Source: Castor canadensis (Eukaryota; Chordata; Mammalia; Rodentia; Castoridae). Taken from it: 64,000 nucleotides of DNA. This document shows positions 19,465 to 27,718 of this stretch, piece by piece. Both the position numbers and the translations under genes were made by a program. The stretch lies in NCBI RefSeq assembly GCF_047511655.1, contig NC_133403.1, forward strand, positions 13,699,014 to 13,763,013, given 5' to 3'. A model generated the notes under the pieces. That model was not told where the DNA came from. It did not search any database and was given only the letters and a program-made list of their open reading frames with translations. The stretch's first letter is position 1. Every line of letters starts with the position of its first letter.

Positions 19465-20646
19465 AGAGCCAGGCACCTCAGGCAGACCAACCCTTCAGGG
19501 TCTTTTAAAAGAGCCTGTAGGTGACATCTTCTGCCCAGGGCCTCCTACCAGCCCAGAAGTCCCACAGGTGCCCAGTATGGGCCAGCTGCCATCCCTCCGT
19601 TCACCTCTGACAGGGGAAGGCTGAGACTAAGACAATGAACATCACCGTTTGCCAGACTTCAAGGCAGAGGGGGCAAACCTGGCCAGACCCAGGTGTCCAC
19701 AGCACAGCAGGTGGGTCCCCTGCCTGAAGGGGCATCATGGCTCTTCTCCCTCCCCTTAGATCTCGCTCAGACCCAAGTAAAGGAGAAAAGGCTCACGAGT
19801 GAGGTCCAAGGTAATGGAGCTGATGAATATCAGGTAAAGGGAGCTGGGGCGAGCTGGCAGGGGCAAGTTGGCCAGGGCAAGCTGACAGGGGCAAGCTGGG
19901 TGGGGGCAGGCAGAGCACTGGCTGGGTGCTGGAGGCCTCTCCAGGCCTCAGTTTCTCCATCCCTGACAATGACTGCATGCCCTGCGTCCCTGGATGTTGA
20001 GAGGAGGGAAGAAGGAAAGCAGGGGCTCTCTGAGGGGCAGTCTCATAGCCATGGGTTTCCCTGGAATGGCCCTACCCCAGGCTGCAGCCACTTGGGCTAG
20101 GCAGGCCAGAGATTTCCTGTACAAATGAGGATACCCAGAGAGGCCAAGGTGGCCTCCTGATATCACACAAAGGGTCAGAAGAGGTAAAGGCCAGGACCTG
20201 CCACTGCACCCTCCCAGCAACTTCGAGAGGTGAGGGTGAGCAGACCCATTATCCAGAGAGGGAAACTGAGGCGCAGAAATGTCACACTATGACTGAGGGC
20301 ATCCTTGCAGCTCCTAGTGCTGGGTGATGCGACCTCTTCCCCAACCCAGCAACAGAAATTATCCTCTGCTCCTCTCTCCAAGAAGGTCCAGCTGCTGTTC
20401 CTGCCACCAGTACCCAAGCCCTAAATGAAGGTGCAGCTACTGGGACCACCAGAGGGGTGTCTGGGAGAACCTCTCCAGGCCCCCACCCCCTCCTGTCTGC
20501 AGCGGCATTAACATTCCGGGCTCCTGCCTAGCCTGACCTACTTCGGAGACTGGCGGCGTGCAGAGGGGGAGGGGAGGAAGGTGTGGGGGGGAGGCAGTAA
20601 GAGAGGAGGAGGTACCTGGCTTGGGCTTGGAGAAGCAGCCTCCCAT
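7369..20646 (-). CDS. AIFM3: AIFM3 (AIF-like, AIFL), complete coding region in 19 exons
   Basis: AIF-family flavoprotein oxidoreductase with an N-terminal Rieske domain, reported to be mitochondrial and pro-apoptotic when overexpressed (family knowledge). Coding exons, 5' to 3': 20616-20646, 14574-14781, 14225-14334, 13878-13987, 13739-13783, 13432-13528, 13243-13355, 12861-12947, 12359-12450, 12138-12268, 11909-12024, 11736-11807, 11585-11648, 10903-10979, 10687-10804, 9257-9355, 8907-8982, 8305-8409 and 7369-7408. All have GT-AG borders and sum to 1791 nt, 596 aa plus stop; the human protein is about 600 aa. Rieske [2Fe-2S] ligands: C107/H109 (CPHYG) and C126/H129 (CPWHG). FAD dinucleotide fold: GAGAAG at 199-204. 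NAD fold: GAGFLG at 337-342. C-terminal FAD motif: AAGDA around G464-D465. The N-terminus MGGCFS fits an N-myristoylation signal. No frameshift or missing ligand. Confidence 0.96.
8305..8409 (-). CDS. AIFM3: AIFM3 exon 19
   Basis: Residues 549-583 (GDEVIAVASMNYDPIVSKVA to KREV). The donor GA|GTGAGT overlaps an in-frame TGA: intron retention would end the protein at REVE, so the last exon is needed for the longer tail. Confidence 0.9.
8907..8982 (-). CDS. AIFM3: AIFM3 exon 18
   Basis: Residues 524-548 (YGEGFEDVIIQGDLEELKFV then AFYT). Donor AA|GTGAGA splits the following Lys codon. Confidence 0.92.
9257..9355 (-). CDS. AIFM3: AIFM3 exon 17
   Basis: Residues 491-523 (AQNMLAQEAEISTVPYLWTA and FGKSLRYAG). 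Confidence 0.92.
9724..9768. repeat. (TG)n microsatellite, AIFM3 intron
   Basis: About 22 uninterrupted TG units in the intron between AIFM3 exons 16 and 17. Confidence 0.98.
10325..10400 (+). repeat. ID-like solo SINE
   Basis: Forward tRNA/ID-like half: GGAACAGCTCAAGTAGTAGA followed by the CCTGAGTTCAAACTCCAG box. Antisense to AIFM3. Confidence 0.75.
10687..10804 (-). CDS. AIFM3: AIFM3 exon 16 (C-terminal FAD motif)
   Basis: Residues 452-490. Contains TNVPGVFAAGDAV, the aspartate-containing FAD motif of pyridine nucleotide-disulphide reductases (D465). Confidence 0.93.
10903..10979 (-). CDS. AIFM3: AIFM3 exon 15
   Basis: Residues 426-451 (AVPATGFLRQSGIGLDSRGF then IPVNK). Confidence 0.92.
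11385..11510 (+). repeat. MIR-like remnant
   Basis: Degenerate MIR wording (GCCAGGCCTGGGCTAAGCC ... AAAATGAGGCTCAGG) in the intron between AIFM3 exons 14 and 15. A second similar remnant lies at about 12985-13070. Confidence 0.45.
11585..11648 (-). CDS. AIFM3: AIFM3 exon 14
   Basis: Residues 405-425, ending ADVCVVGIG, the strand that returns to the FAD fold. Confidence 0.92.
11736..11807 (-). CDS. AIFM3: AIFM3 exon 13
   Basis: Residues 381-404 (MFENNRVKFYMQTEVSE...). 72 bp, phase 0. Confidence 0.92.
11909..12024 (-). CDS. AIFM3: AIFM3 exon 12
   Basis: Residues 342-380 (MEVAAYLTEKAHSVSVVELEE onward in shortened form), including the acidic end of the NAD-fold second beta strand. Confidence 0.93.
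12138..12268 (-). CDS. AIFM3: AIFM3 exon 11 (NAD fold)
   Basis: Residues 298-341. Ends in the second glycine motif (VIVGAGFLG), expected to bind NAD(P)H. Confidence 0.93.
12359..12450 (-). CDS. AIFM3: AIFM3 exon 10
   Basis: Residues 268-297 and two bases of the next codon. Includes LEYSKLLLAPGS, the conserved end of the first FAD-fold segment. Confidence 0.93.
12861..12947 (-). CDS. AIFM3: AIFM3 exon 9
   Basis: Residues 239-267, 87 bp, phase 0 on both sides. Includes LRPKEFFRAYGIEVL. Confidence 0.93.
13243..13355 (-). CDS. AIFM3: AIFM3 exon 8
   Basis: Residues 201-238; completes the glycine motif (AAGLVCAETLR) and includes the conserved LPYDRPKLSK stretch of AIF-type reductases. Confidence 0.93.
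13432..13528 (-). CDS. AIFM3: AIFM3 exon 7 (start of FAD fold)
   Basis: Residues 169-200 and one base of 201. Ends within the FAD-binding glycine motif VLIVGAG. Confidence 0.93.
13739..13783 (-). CDS. AIFM3: AIFM3 exon 6
   Basis: A 45-bp exon, residues 154-168 (VKIEKEKVYVRASKQ), the end of the Rieske domain. It has intact splice sites on both sides. Confidence 0.92.
13878..13987 (-). CDS. AIFM3: AIFM3 exon 5 (Rieske box 2)
   Basis: Residues 117-153. Carries the second ligand pair, C126 and H129 (CPWHGACF), then GDLEDFPGLDSLHKFQ. Confidence 0.93.
14225..14334 (-). CDS. AIFM3: AIFM3 exon 4 (Rieske box 1)
   Basis: Residues 80-116. Carries the first iron-sulphur ligand pair, C107 and H109, in HKCPHYGAPLVK. 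Confidence 0.93.
14574..14781 (-). CDS. AIFM3: AIFM3 exon 3
   Basis: Encodes residues about 11-79: the charged VELKIEVVLPEKERGKEE stretch, a Ser/Gly-rich linker, and the first strand of the Rieske domain (CVEAAVCHVKDLENG). The donor is the non-optimal CCA|GTGGGT. Confidence 0.92.
14938..16350. repeat. SINE cluster in AIFM3 intron 2
   Basis: Reversed dimer (14938-15110), an ATTT-rich run (15112-15143) between it and a reversed ID half (15146-15220), a reversed ID plus B1 pair (15460-15650), a reversed B1-like copy (15780-15905), two forward ID halves (15945-16012 and 16045-16125), and a reversed dimer (16155-16350). Confidence 0.8.
17575..18530. repeat. SINE cluster in AIFM3 intron 2
   Basis: Forward ID halves at 17575-17655 and 17690-17745, the latter running into a CA repeat (17748-17765). 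Then a reversed ID half (17815-17900), a forward ID half (17955-18050), and two forward dimers (18085-18295, 18298-18530). Confidence 0.82.
18811..18936. repeat. 42-bp minisatellite, three identical copies
   Basis: Three head-to-tail copies, 18811-18852, 18853-18894 and 18895-18936, each beginning GAGCCTCACCCCTGACC and ending CTTGGGATCT. I see no mismatches between them. The unit is a multiple of three, so it produces a repeating 14-residue ORF on the minus strand, but it lies inside an AIFM3 intron. Confidence 0.95.
18985..19140 (+). repeat. MIR SINE
   Basis: Recognisable MIR core (CCATTTTACACATCAGGGCA ... GAACTGAGGTTCAAG) in AIFM3 intron 2. Confidence 0.65.
19170..19462 (+). repeat. ID-like SINE pair and GACA microsatellite
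   Basis: Two forward ID-like halves (about 19210-19300 and 19355-19430). The tail of the second runs into GA/GACA repeats at 19432-19462. Confidence 0.8.
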
Positions 20647-20656
20647 GGTGAGTGGC
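20616..20656 (-). CDS. AIFM3: AIFM3 exon 2 with start codon
   Basis: 41-bp exon: 10 nt of 5'UTR, then ATG at 20646 and residues 1-10 (MGGCFSKPKP) plus one base. Acceptor TGTCCTCAG, donor CCAG|GTACCT. Start context CCACTCACCATGG is good. Confidence 0.92.
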
Positions 20657-23313
20657 CTGAGGACAGGAGGACGGCAGGAGCACAGATGGCTGGGCTGCTG
20701 GAGGCTTAGGACGCCCCCCATGGGGCTGGACCCCCTGGGGCCCTTAGAGATCCTGGAGCTGCCATCACAGCTGGAGCTGCCTCAAGGACCTATAGGGAAG
20801 ACTGGGGGGACCACAGGACAGGCTTTGGGTGGGGAGACAGTGGAGTCAGAGACAGACTGGGAGTTTCTGGAAAAGTCCTACATCAGAGCTGGAGACCTTA
20901 CAGAGCACCTCCTTTTGAGGCCCTCCAGGCTCAGCAACCCACGTCCCCCTCTTCCCTTTGCATGGGCTATGTCCATTGCCAAGAAACCCCCTCTGCCCAA
21001 CTTCCATTCAGCTCTATGGCTGCCTGGTCCAGAAATCCTCCCTGATTTCTGCGGCTACTAAGGCCACCAACCCTCGACTTCCCTCTCCAAATCTCACTGC
21101 CAGGGAGCTCTGGGGACCTCCATTTTCCCAGGAGACCACCATACCTGGGTCAAACCCTCAGTCGCCTTTGGCAAACCGGAGAGACCTCCTGGTTTTCTCC
21201 TGCCTACAATGCAAGTGACATGGGGTTCTCCCTGGCCTCAGCTTCCACCCTGGCTGGCAGCCCCTGGACACCCACCTCCTCCTAGGGCAGCCACTGTTCC
21301 TTGCTCCCAGCCCAGCAATGGTTGGAGGCTGCTGAACCTTGGAAGGCAGGGTAGGGAAGGCAGGGGTCCAGGAGGCAGCCCAGCCTCCACCCCTTCTCCC
21401 AGTGGTAGCTGTGGCTAGGAGGGGTTGGGGGTGTGAGGCTAAGCCGGTCCACTGGTCCCCAGGGAAACCCAGCTCCGTGGTGAACAAGAGTGGGCGCCCA
21501 GCCCGGGACTAATGGGGTTGGGGGAAAGAGAAGCTAGGCACACAGCCCTGCCACAGCCTGTGATCAGCAGCCCATAAGCCCTGCCCCTATTCCCCTCCAA
21601 CACCCCATGCTGAGGTCATGCCCAACAGCAGATAAAGAAACTGAGGGGCCAAGGTCTTGCCAAGGTCAAGCAGCAGGTGAGGGTATCTGTGTGGCCTGCC
21701 ATCCCCCTCTTCACCTGGCCCCAGAAGGCCCCCCACCTAAGGACTTGCAAGACACCTGCCTGGAGGATGGGCACCTAGTCAAGAGAAAGATCACCACAGC
21801 CAAGCTGGCCTCAAGGTGATAAGGTGGGCCTTCCAGAAGATATGGCTTCCAGGTGGACTTTGGAAGGCCTAGGACAAAGGTGTAGCTGCCCTGTTTACAA
21901 CTGACCTTTTGACAACGTTCCATCCCTCTGTAAGCCCCCTGATTTCCCTGGAATGTTTTCCTGAAGTCTTACTTGGGGTGGGGCTGAGACCTACTTACTG
22001 CTCTAGCCTAGACCCCAGGAAAGGCTGTGCATGGGTGACTGACAGCAAGGAAGCCAAGAAGGAAGGAGGACAAGGGTGAGGAAGGCCCATCCTCTGGCTG
22101 GCCCTTGATCTACCTGCCCATTTACAGGTGAGAAGGCACCCAAAGCCTTTTGGGTGTGCTTAGCTCTTTCTCCCACTTGTCACCAAAGCATGTTTATAAA
22201 ATTTAGCTGCCAGGGAGCACTTGCTGAGGTCCTGGTTTCACCTGTGGCTCCCAGCCCTACCCTCTTCCTCTCTGGTGGGTCCTCAGCCCTCATCTGCTGG
22301 GTCAGAGATCCCAGAACAATAGGACCTGGTCTTGCCATTGGCAACCTGGCCCAGCTGTCCCCACCCTCCACCCCACCCCCCACTTCCCAGGCACCCCAGG
22401 ATCTAGACTCTCAGGGTCTCAGGCCTGGAAGGAGATTTGTGGGTCCACGTCTTCGACCTGTGTTGTGCTTGGCCAGCCTGGATCCCAGGCACCGTTCAAC
22501 TCAATGGCAAAGGTCCTTGTCTGGGCACGACTGGAGAGGCCCCTAGGTTTTGCAGAGTGCTGTCCTTTGTCCACAAGCTGCTAAGTTCCAATTGTGCCTA
22601 AAGCTAACTACCCACCAGGAGCCTGTTTACTGTCTCAGGCACCTCAGCAACCTGCAAGGCAGGTATTGCATTATTCCAGCCTCACAGGAGTGCGGGTCCT
22701 TTGGCCAGGGCACCCTGGGCACAGCAGGGGCAGGCTGGGCAGAGCCTCCTTAGATCTTTGACAGGACCCTCTTCCCCACTCCTGTGCCTGTCAATCCCTC
22801 CCTGGTCCCACTCTTCACCCCAGAGTAGCGGGGAACTCCTGACCAGCCTTGGCCTTCAGTGGCTTCAAGAGTCCTGGGGATGGTTCCTCAGCCCCTGATT
22901 CAAGTTTGGGGAGGGGGCTCTGCTCCCATCCCTCCCCCATGGGGCTCTAGCGCCACTCTCCCTGCCTTCGCACGTGCAGTTCCCTGGGTCTGGGAAGCAG
23001 TTTCCAGCAGCCTTGCCGGCTGCGTCCTGGTGCCCCCCGTCAGACCCAGCAGCCCAGCCAGCATGGCTGGCACACAGTAGAGTCCCACGGGGAGCTGGGA
23101 GGGAGGGCCAGCGGGAGAGAGGGCAAGGATGAGGGGCGCTCCAGCCCCAGAGGATCTCTGGTGTCGGCTGCCGACCCCCAGCCCCCAATGCACGGGTCCC
23201 AGGTCCAAGACCCACGAGTTTGCGCGCTGATGGGTGGCGCATGGATGCGGGGTCCGGGAAGCGGGGTGGGATCCGAGGTCCCGGGGTCCCGGGGTCCCCG
23301 GGCGGGCGCTCAC
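20657..23313. other. AIFM3 intron 1: largely unique sequence, no gene
   Basis: Between the non-coding first exon and exon 2. Only faint MIR-like traces (near 20215-20290 just downstream, 21620-21690 and 22610-22690) are recognisable. It is notably free of recent SINEs, in contrast to intron 2. ORFs here show no domain or splice support. Confidence 0.55.
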
Positions 23314-23500
23314 CTGGGCTCGGCGCGGTCCTGGGCTCTGGAACCGCTCGGGGCCGCGGCCACTCGGGGGGAGGGGGGGTGAAGGGGGGGCGGGGACGGG
23401 GGAGGAGCGGGCGGGGGCGGGGCCGGCGCTGCGGCTGCACTGCGGCCAGGCGCCTGTGGCGCCCAGCACCGCCCCGCCCGGCCCGGCAGGTGGGGGCCGG
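23314..23500 (-). promoter_or_regulatory. AIFM3: AIFM3 non-coding exon 1 and CpG-rich promoter
   Basis: On the minus strand a consensus donor, CCCAG|GTGAGC, ends an exon at 23314, upstream of the exon 2 acceptor at 20656. The region 23280-23500 is very rich in G, C and CpG and carries an Sp1-type GC box (GGGGGCGGGGCC) at 23413-23424. No TATA box is seen. The exon's 5' end is not determinable here, probably about 23380-23480. Confidence 0.6.
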
Positions 23501-23839
23501 ACCAGGGTCAGGGGTCACGCCGGGGGCCTAGGCTAGTGACCAGAGATGCGGAGTATGAGGACGCTATCGAGACCTTTGTGGACGTGGTTGCCTCGGGATC
23601 TGGTCCCGTGAGATCCTCCCGATCTCCGAGGATGACAAGCTGGCCTCCGCTCAGAGTCTGGATCTTTAAACCATCTGGGGCGGCAAAGGGAAAGTTGAAT
23701 CTCTGGGTGAAACCTCCCCCAGAAAGGAAACTCAGATTACCCCCCTGGGCCCCTCGGGGACCTTCACTCACTTGGGGTGTTCCATCTCCCAGGTCTCCTA
23801 GCTCCTTCCTTCCTACCTCTCTCCCCACACATGCCGGGT

Positions 23840-24045
23840 CTGTTTTTATTTAGTTAGTTAGTTTTGCAGTACTGGGGTTTGAACTCAGGGACTACACTTT
23901 GAGTCACTCCACCAGCCCTTTTTTGTGATGAGCCTTTTGGAGACAGGTCTCTCGAACTGTTTGCCTCAGGTTGGCTTCGAACACAATCCTCCTGATCTCT
24001 GCCTCCTGAGTAGCTAGGATTACAGGCGTGAGTCACCAGCGCTCT
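23840..24045 (-). repeat. B1-dID-like dimeric SINE
   Basis: Reversed dimer: ACTGGGGTTTGAACTCAGGG (ID half), then a B1 half ending CTGAGTAGCTAGGATTACAG. Lies just upstream of the AIFM3 promoter. Confidence 0.88.
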
Positions 24046-24769
24046 GTCTTAAATTCTATTTTGTTACATTTTTTCCCCATCTGTCATTATTCCAAGAGAA
24101 TGTCCTGGTGCACACCAATATTGTGCTTCCTCTCCAGGGAGCCCCTGATCAGCCTCCCCAGGCCTGATTAGGCACCCTTTTTCAGGCCCCTAGCACATGG
24201 GTGTTTCATTGCCTACTCTGTCCATCTATTCTCCCTCCCTGTGCAGCTGTGGTCAGGTAGCACTTGTCCTTCCAGTACATTGGCTGCTGTGACACACATT
24301 CAGGAAAGTGATGTTACACCCACCTACTGCTAAACACATGGGGTCCACCAGCTCTGTAAGGAAGGGCAATCACCGGCCTCCTTCTCCCAAACCATTTCAC
24401 AGATGGGAAAGTAGCTCAGGAGGGTTGAGTCTTTTCCAAGAACAGGACCAGGGCCTGAATCGGTCACATTTAGGGCAGATGATGTGCAGCCTCTGCTTGG
24501 AGGGCAACCATGGCCAATCGGGGCAAACTTTTGTGGCTGAGTGTGATTTCCATTGAGCGACTGTTGTTCTGCCATTGGAAAGGCCCCATTGCTGGGCAGA
24601 TAGTGCTGCTTGGGCCTGTTGCCCTTGGCCTCCAACTACCCAGTCAGTCTCTGTTCTACACACATGCTGCTCTTGCTCTCCCCTTGCCCCCACCACCCTC
24701 AGAGTCCCACCCTAGCCAGAAAGACAATATGTCCTATAATTAACCATGGCTGTGACTTCATATGCATTT

Positions 24770-25045
24770 ATTCTTTTTGAGGTTTTGAGACAGAGTCTCC
24801 ACATGTTGCCCAGCCTGGCCTGGAACTCACAATACTCCTTCCTCAGCCTCCCGAGTGGCTGAAATGTAGGCCAGTGCCACCATGCCTAGCTCAGCATTTA
24901 TCCTTTTAATCTTCACAAATAACATGAAGGGAAATTTTCTTTTTATCATCTGTATTTTATAGGTGGGGAAACAGGTTCTGAGAGGTTAGGAACTCCCCAA
25001 GGATACACAGCTGATAGGTGGTAGAGCTGCAACTTGAACCCTGGC
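24770..25045. repeat. Reversed B1-like SINE followed by a MIR
   Basis: 24770-24890 reads GAGACAGAGTCTCCACATGT, a reversed B1-like monomer. 24895-25045 contains the MIR signature TGGGGAAACAGGTTCTGAGA and its ACACAGCTGATAGGTGG end. Confidence 0.7.
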
Positions 25046-25504
25046 TGGTCAGTTGTGCTGGGGTTTGAGGTAGAGATTTGGGAGTGGGAGGGGAGAGGCC
25101 TTCCAGGGTCAGCCAAGGCCATAGGGTGTGAGGTGCAGAGTTCAAGTTCTGCCCCTCTGCCCCAGCTTCCTCAGGACACATGGGGGTAATTACAATGTTC
25201 TCAGACTGCTGGCAGGACAATCCAACAGGTGCAGAGCCAGGCATGGGATGTAGTTGGTGCTCAGGAAGTGAGGTAAGTGCGTCTAAGTTTGAGCTGCCAG
25301 AGAGGAAACTGGGTGGGTGAAAGTCTGTATGGGGGCTTTGAGGAGGCTGATCACCTCTGGGGCGACACCCTGAGATGGGGCAAGTCCATCATGGCATCCT
25401 TGGCTCAGGTGACTGAGCTTGAGGTTCCTGCTGCCCCACAGGGTAGAAGTAGCAAGATCTTCATAGAGCAAAAGCTAAAACCAAAGACAAACTAGGAAAA
25501 CCAC

Positions 25505-25745
25505 CTCCAGCTAGGTGCCAGTGGCTCATGCCTATAATCCTAGCTACTCAGGAGGCAAAGATCAGGAGGATCACAGTTTGAAACCAGCCCAAGTAAATAG
25601 TTCACAAGACCTTACCTCAAAATACCCAACACAAAAAAAGGACTGGTGAATGGCTCAAGTGGTAAAGTGCCTGCCTAGCAAGCATGAGGCCCTGAGTTCA
25701 AACCCCAGTACCGCATCAAATACATACATACATACAAAAAGCCTC
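25505..25745 (+). repeat. B1-dID-like dimeric SINE (good reference copy)
   Basis: Left half TGCCAGTGGCTCATGCCTAT to about 25620; linker of ACCCAACACAAAAAAAGG type; right ID half to CCCAGTACCGC; then a tail with ATAC/CATA repeats. Confidence 0.92.
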
Positions 25746-27718
25746 CCAACCTAGGGATGGTGCATGTGGACAAAGGAACTCAGGGGGACCCAGGAAGGCT
25801 CTGCAGCCTGAAGTCCTGGTCCTGCCTCTAGGATACCTCTGGAAAAGTGCCTTGACAATACTAAATGCAGTGAGGTGACCTGGAGTGGCTGAGCATACCC
25901 CCAGACCTAGAAGACACCCAAAGGTAGGGTTGAGGTTGCTTAGGTTGGAGCAGTGAGTGGGTCTGCCCATGGCATGGGGACTCGAGTGACCCATAAGCAT
26001 CCTCAGTCCTGAAGCACCCCCATCACACAGTAAGGTTTTCTTTGCCCTCCTTACATTCACCTCCAGACTTCTCTGTTCCCCACTCCCCTCATCCTAGGGT
26101 CTCCAAGTGAGGTAACACACAGGATGATTCTATTTCAGGTAAGGATGTGAGCTAGCTTTAATAGCTAATGTTACAGTTGACACTGACACCCCCTGGAGGC
26201 CAGTCTGGGAATCACCACAGCCTTCTCTGAGTTGAGGTGCTGGTAGGAGGGAGAGGAGTCTGTGCAGTTCTCTGAAGCCTGAGGTGGATTTCCAGATGGG
26301 TAAACGTCAGTTTAGCCTATCCCCAGGAAATACTGAAAGGTGTCAACAGCTGCATGGAAGCATAGGATGGAAGATTCCCCAAGTTGGGGAGCCTGGACCA
26401 ATCCCCATTTCCTGCCGCCCGATCCCTGACTCCTTGTTTCACCCTGACTACTGTGGCCCAGCCTCTCTCCAGCCCAGATCTGTTTATACAGGCCAGACCA
26501 CCATGTTCCCAGCACTCACCAGATTCTTTGGGGCTCTACAACTGTGTTCTAGACCAGCTTCAGCTCTGCCAAGCTACTCAGCCCAGTCTTGGCTTTGTTG
26601 CCTATACTGTCCTATTCCCAAACTCTGGGATAACTAGTCCTAATTCCAGTCTTCATGGGGGAGATGGCAGGAGCTGAGGATAGATGGGCCCATGAGTTTA
26701 ACCAGGAGAGGGAACAGAGTGTGCAGAAGAGAGGGAGGATGGCAAATTATAAGGAGCTCAGAATATGCCAGTCCACTTGGCTTGGGCACTGGGTCCTGGG
26801 CAGGGGCCTGAGATGAGGAAGGGTGAAATGGAAGGACCAGAAAGGAGCTGGATGAGGAGTTTCCATCATGTGTATCCTTAAAATAATTTTTTTTGGTCCT
26901 CAGGATTGAACCCTGGTCCTTGCACATGCTAAGCACAAACTGAGTTACCCCTCCAGCTCCACAGGTATCTTCAGTGAAGAAACATATCTGCACTGCTGCT
27001 GGAGTAGGGCAAGGGCTGTGCGGGCCCTGCCCCCTGCAGCCTTTCTTAGACCTTCTGAGGATTTTCTACCCACAAAGATTGGCAACATGGATGGGGTTTC
27101 GGCTCAAGTGATAGAATCTAGCAAGAACAAGGCTCTGAATTCAAATCCCACTACTATCAAAACAAACAAAGATTGGTGTTGCAGCCTCTGCACCCTCAGC
27201 GGCAGATAGTCTAGTATAGGCTGCCTCTGACACATTAGTAGGATACTGTTCAGCCATGAAAAGGTGTCTGTGGAGGGTTTGTTTTTTTAATTTTTTTTGT
27301 GTGTGTGTGTGTGGTGGCACTGGGGTTTGAACTCAGGGTCTCACGCTTAGCTAGGCAGGTGCTCTATCACTTGAGCCATTCCACCAGCCCTCTGTGGGGG
27401 ATTTGTAATATCATAAATACTTTCTTAAAATCTGTGGTGGAAAGTATAAATTGAGGCAATCTCTATGGCAGGCAATTTGACAACAGCTCTCAAAATTGCA
27501 AATGCCCGGAGCCTTTAACTAAGAAATTTCACTCAGGAGAATTTGTTTTAATGTATCTGACCACATGTGATTGGAATGGACCTAAATGTCCAAACATAGG
27601 GGATGATTAAGCGAGTAACAGTATATATCTATCACATGAAATACTATACAACAATGAAAAGGAACACAGATACTTACTATGCTGAGCCATAACAATCTCT
27701 AAAACAGATTGGGGGAAT

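Larger units (their letters stand above)
14782..20615. other. AIFM3 intron 2: repeats, no gene
   Basis: The largest AIFM3 intron. It holds SINE clusters (14938-16350 and 17575-19435), an L2-like stretch (about 16895-17220), a 42-bp minisatellite (18811-18936), a MIR (about 18985-19140) and a GACA repeat (about 19441-19462). The remainder appears to be unique intronic sequence. Confidence 0.7.

Noticed and set aside
22865-23518. A 217-codon open frame on the minus strand across the AIFM3 first exon region
   Set aside because: It overlaps a CpG-dense promoter, is Pro/Arg/Gly-rich with no domain, and runs through the consensus AIFM3 exon 1 donor at 23313. This fits a chance GC-rich frame.
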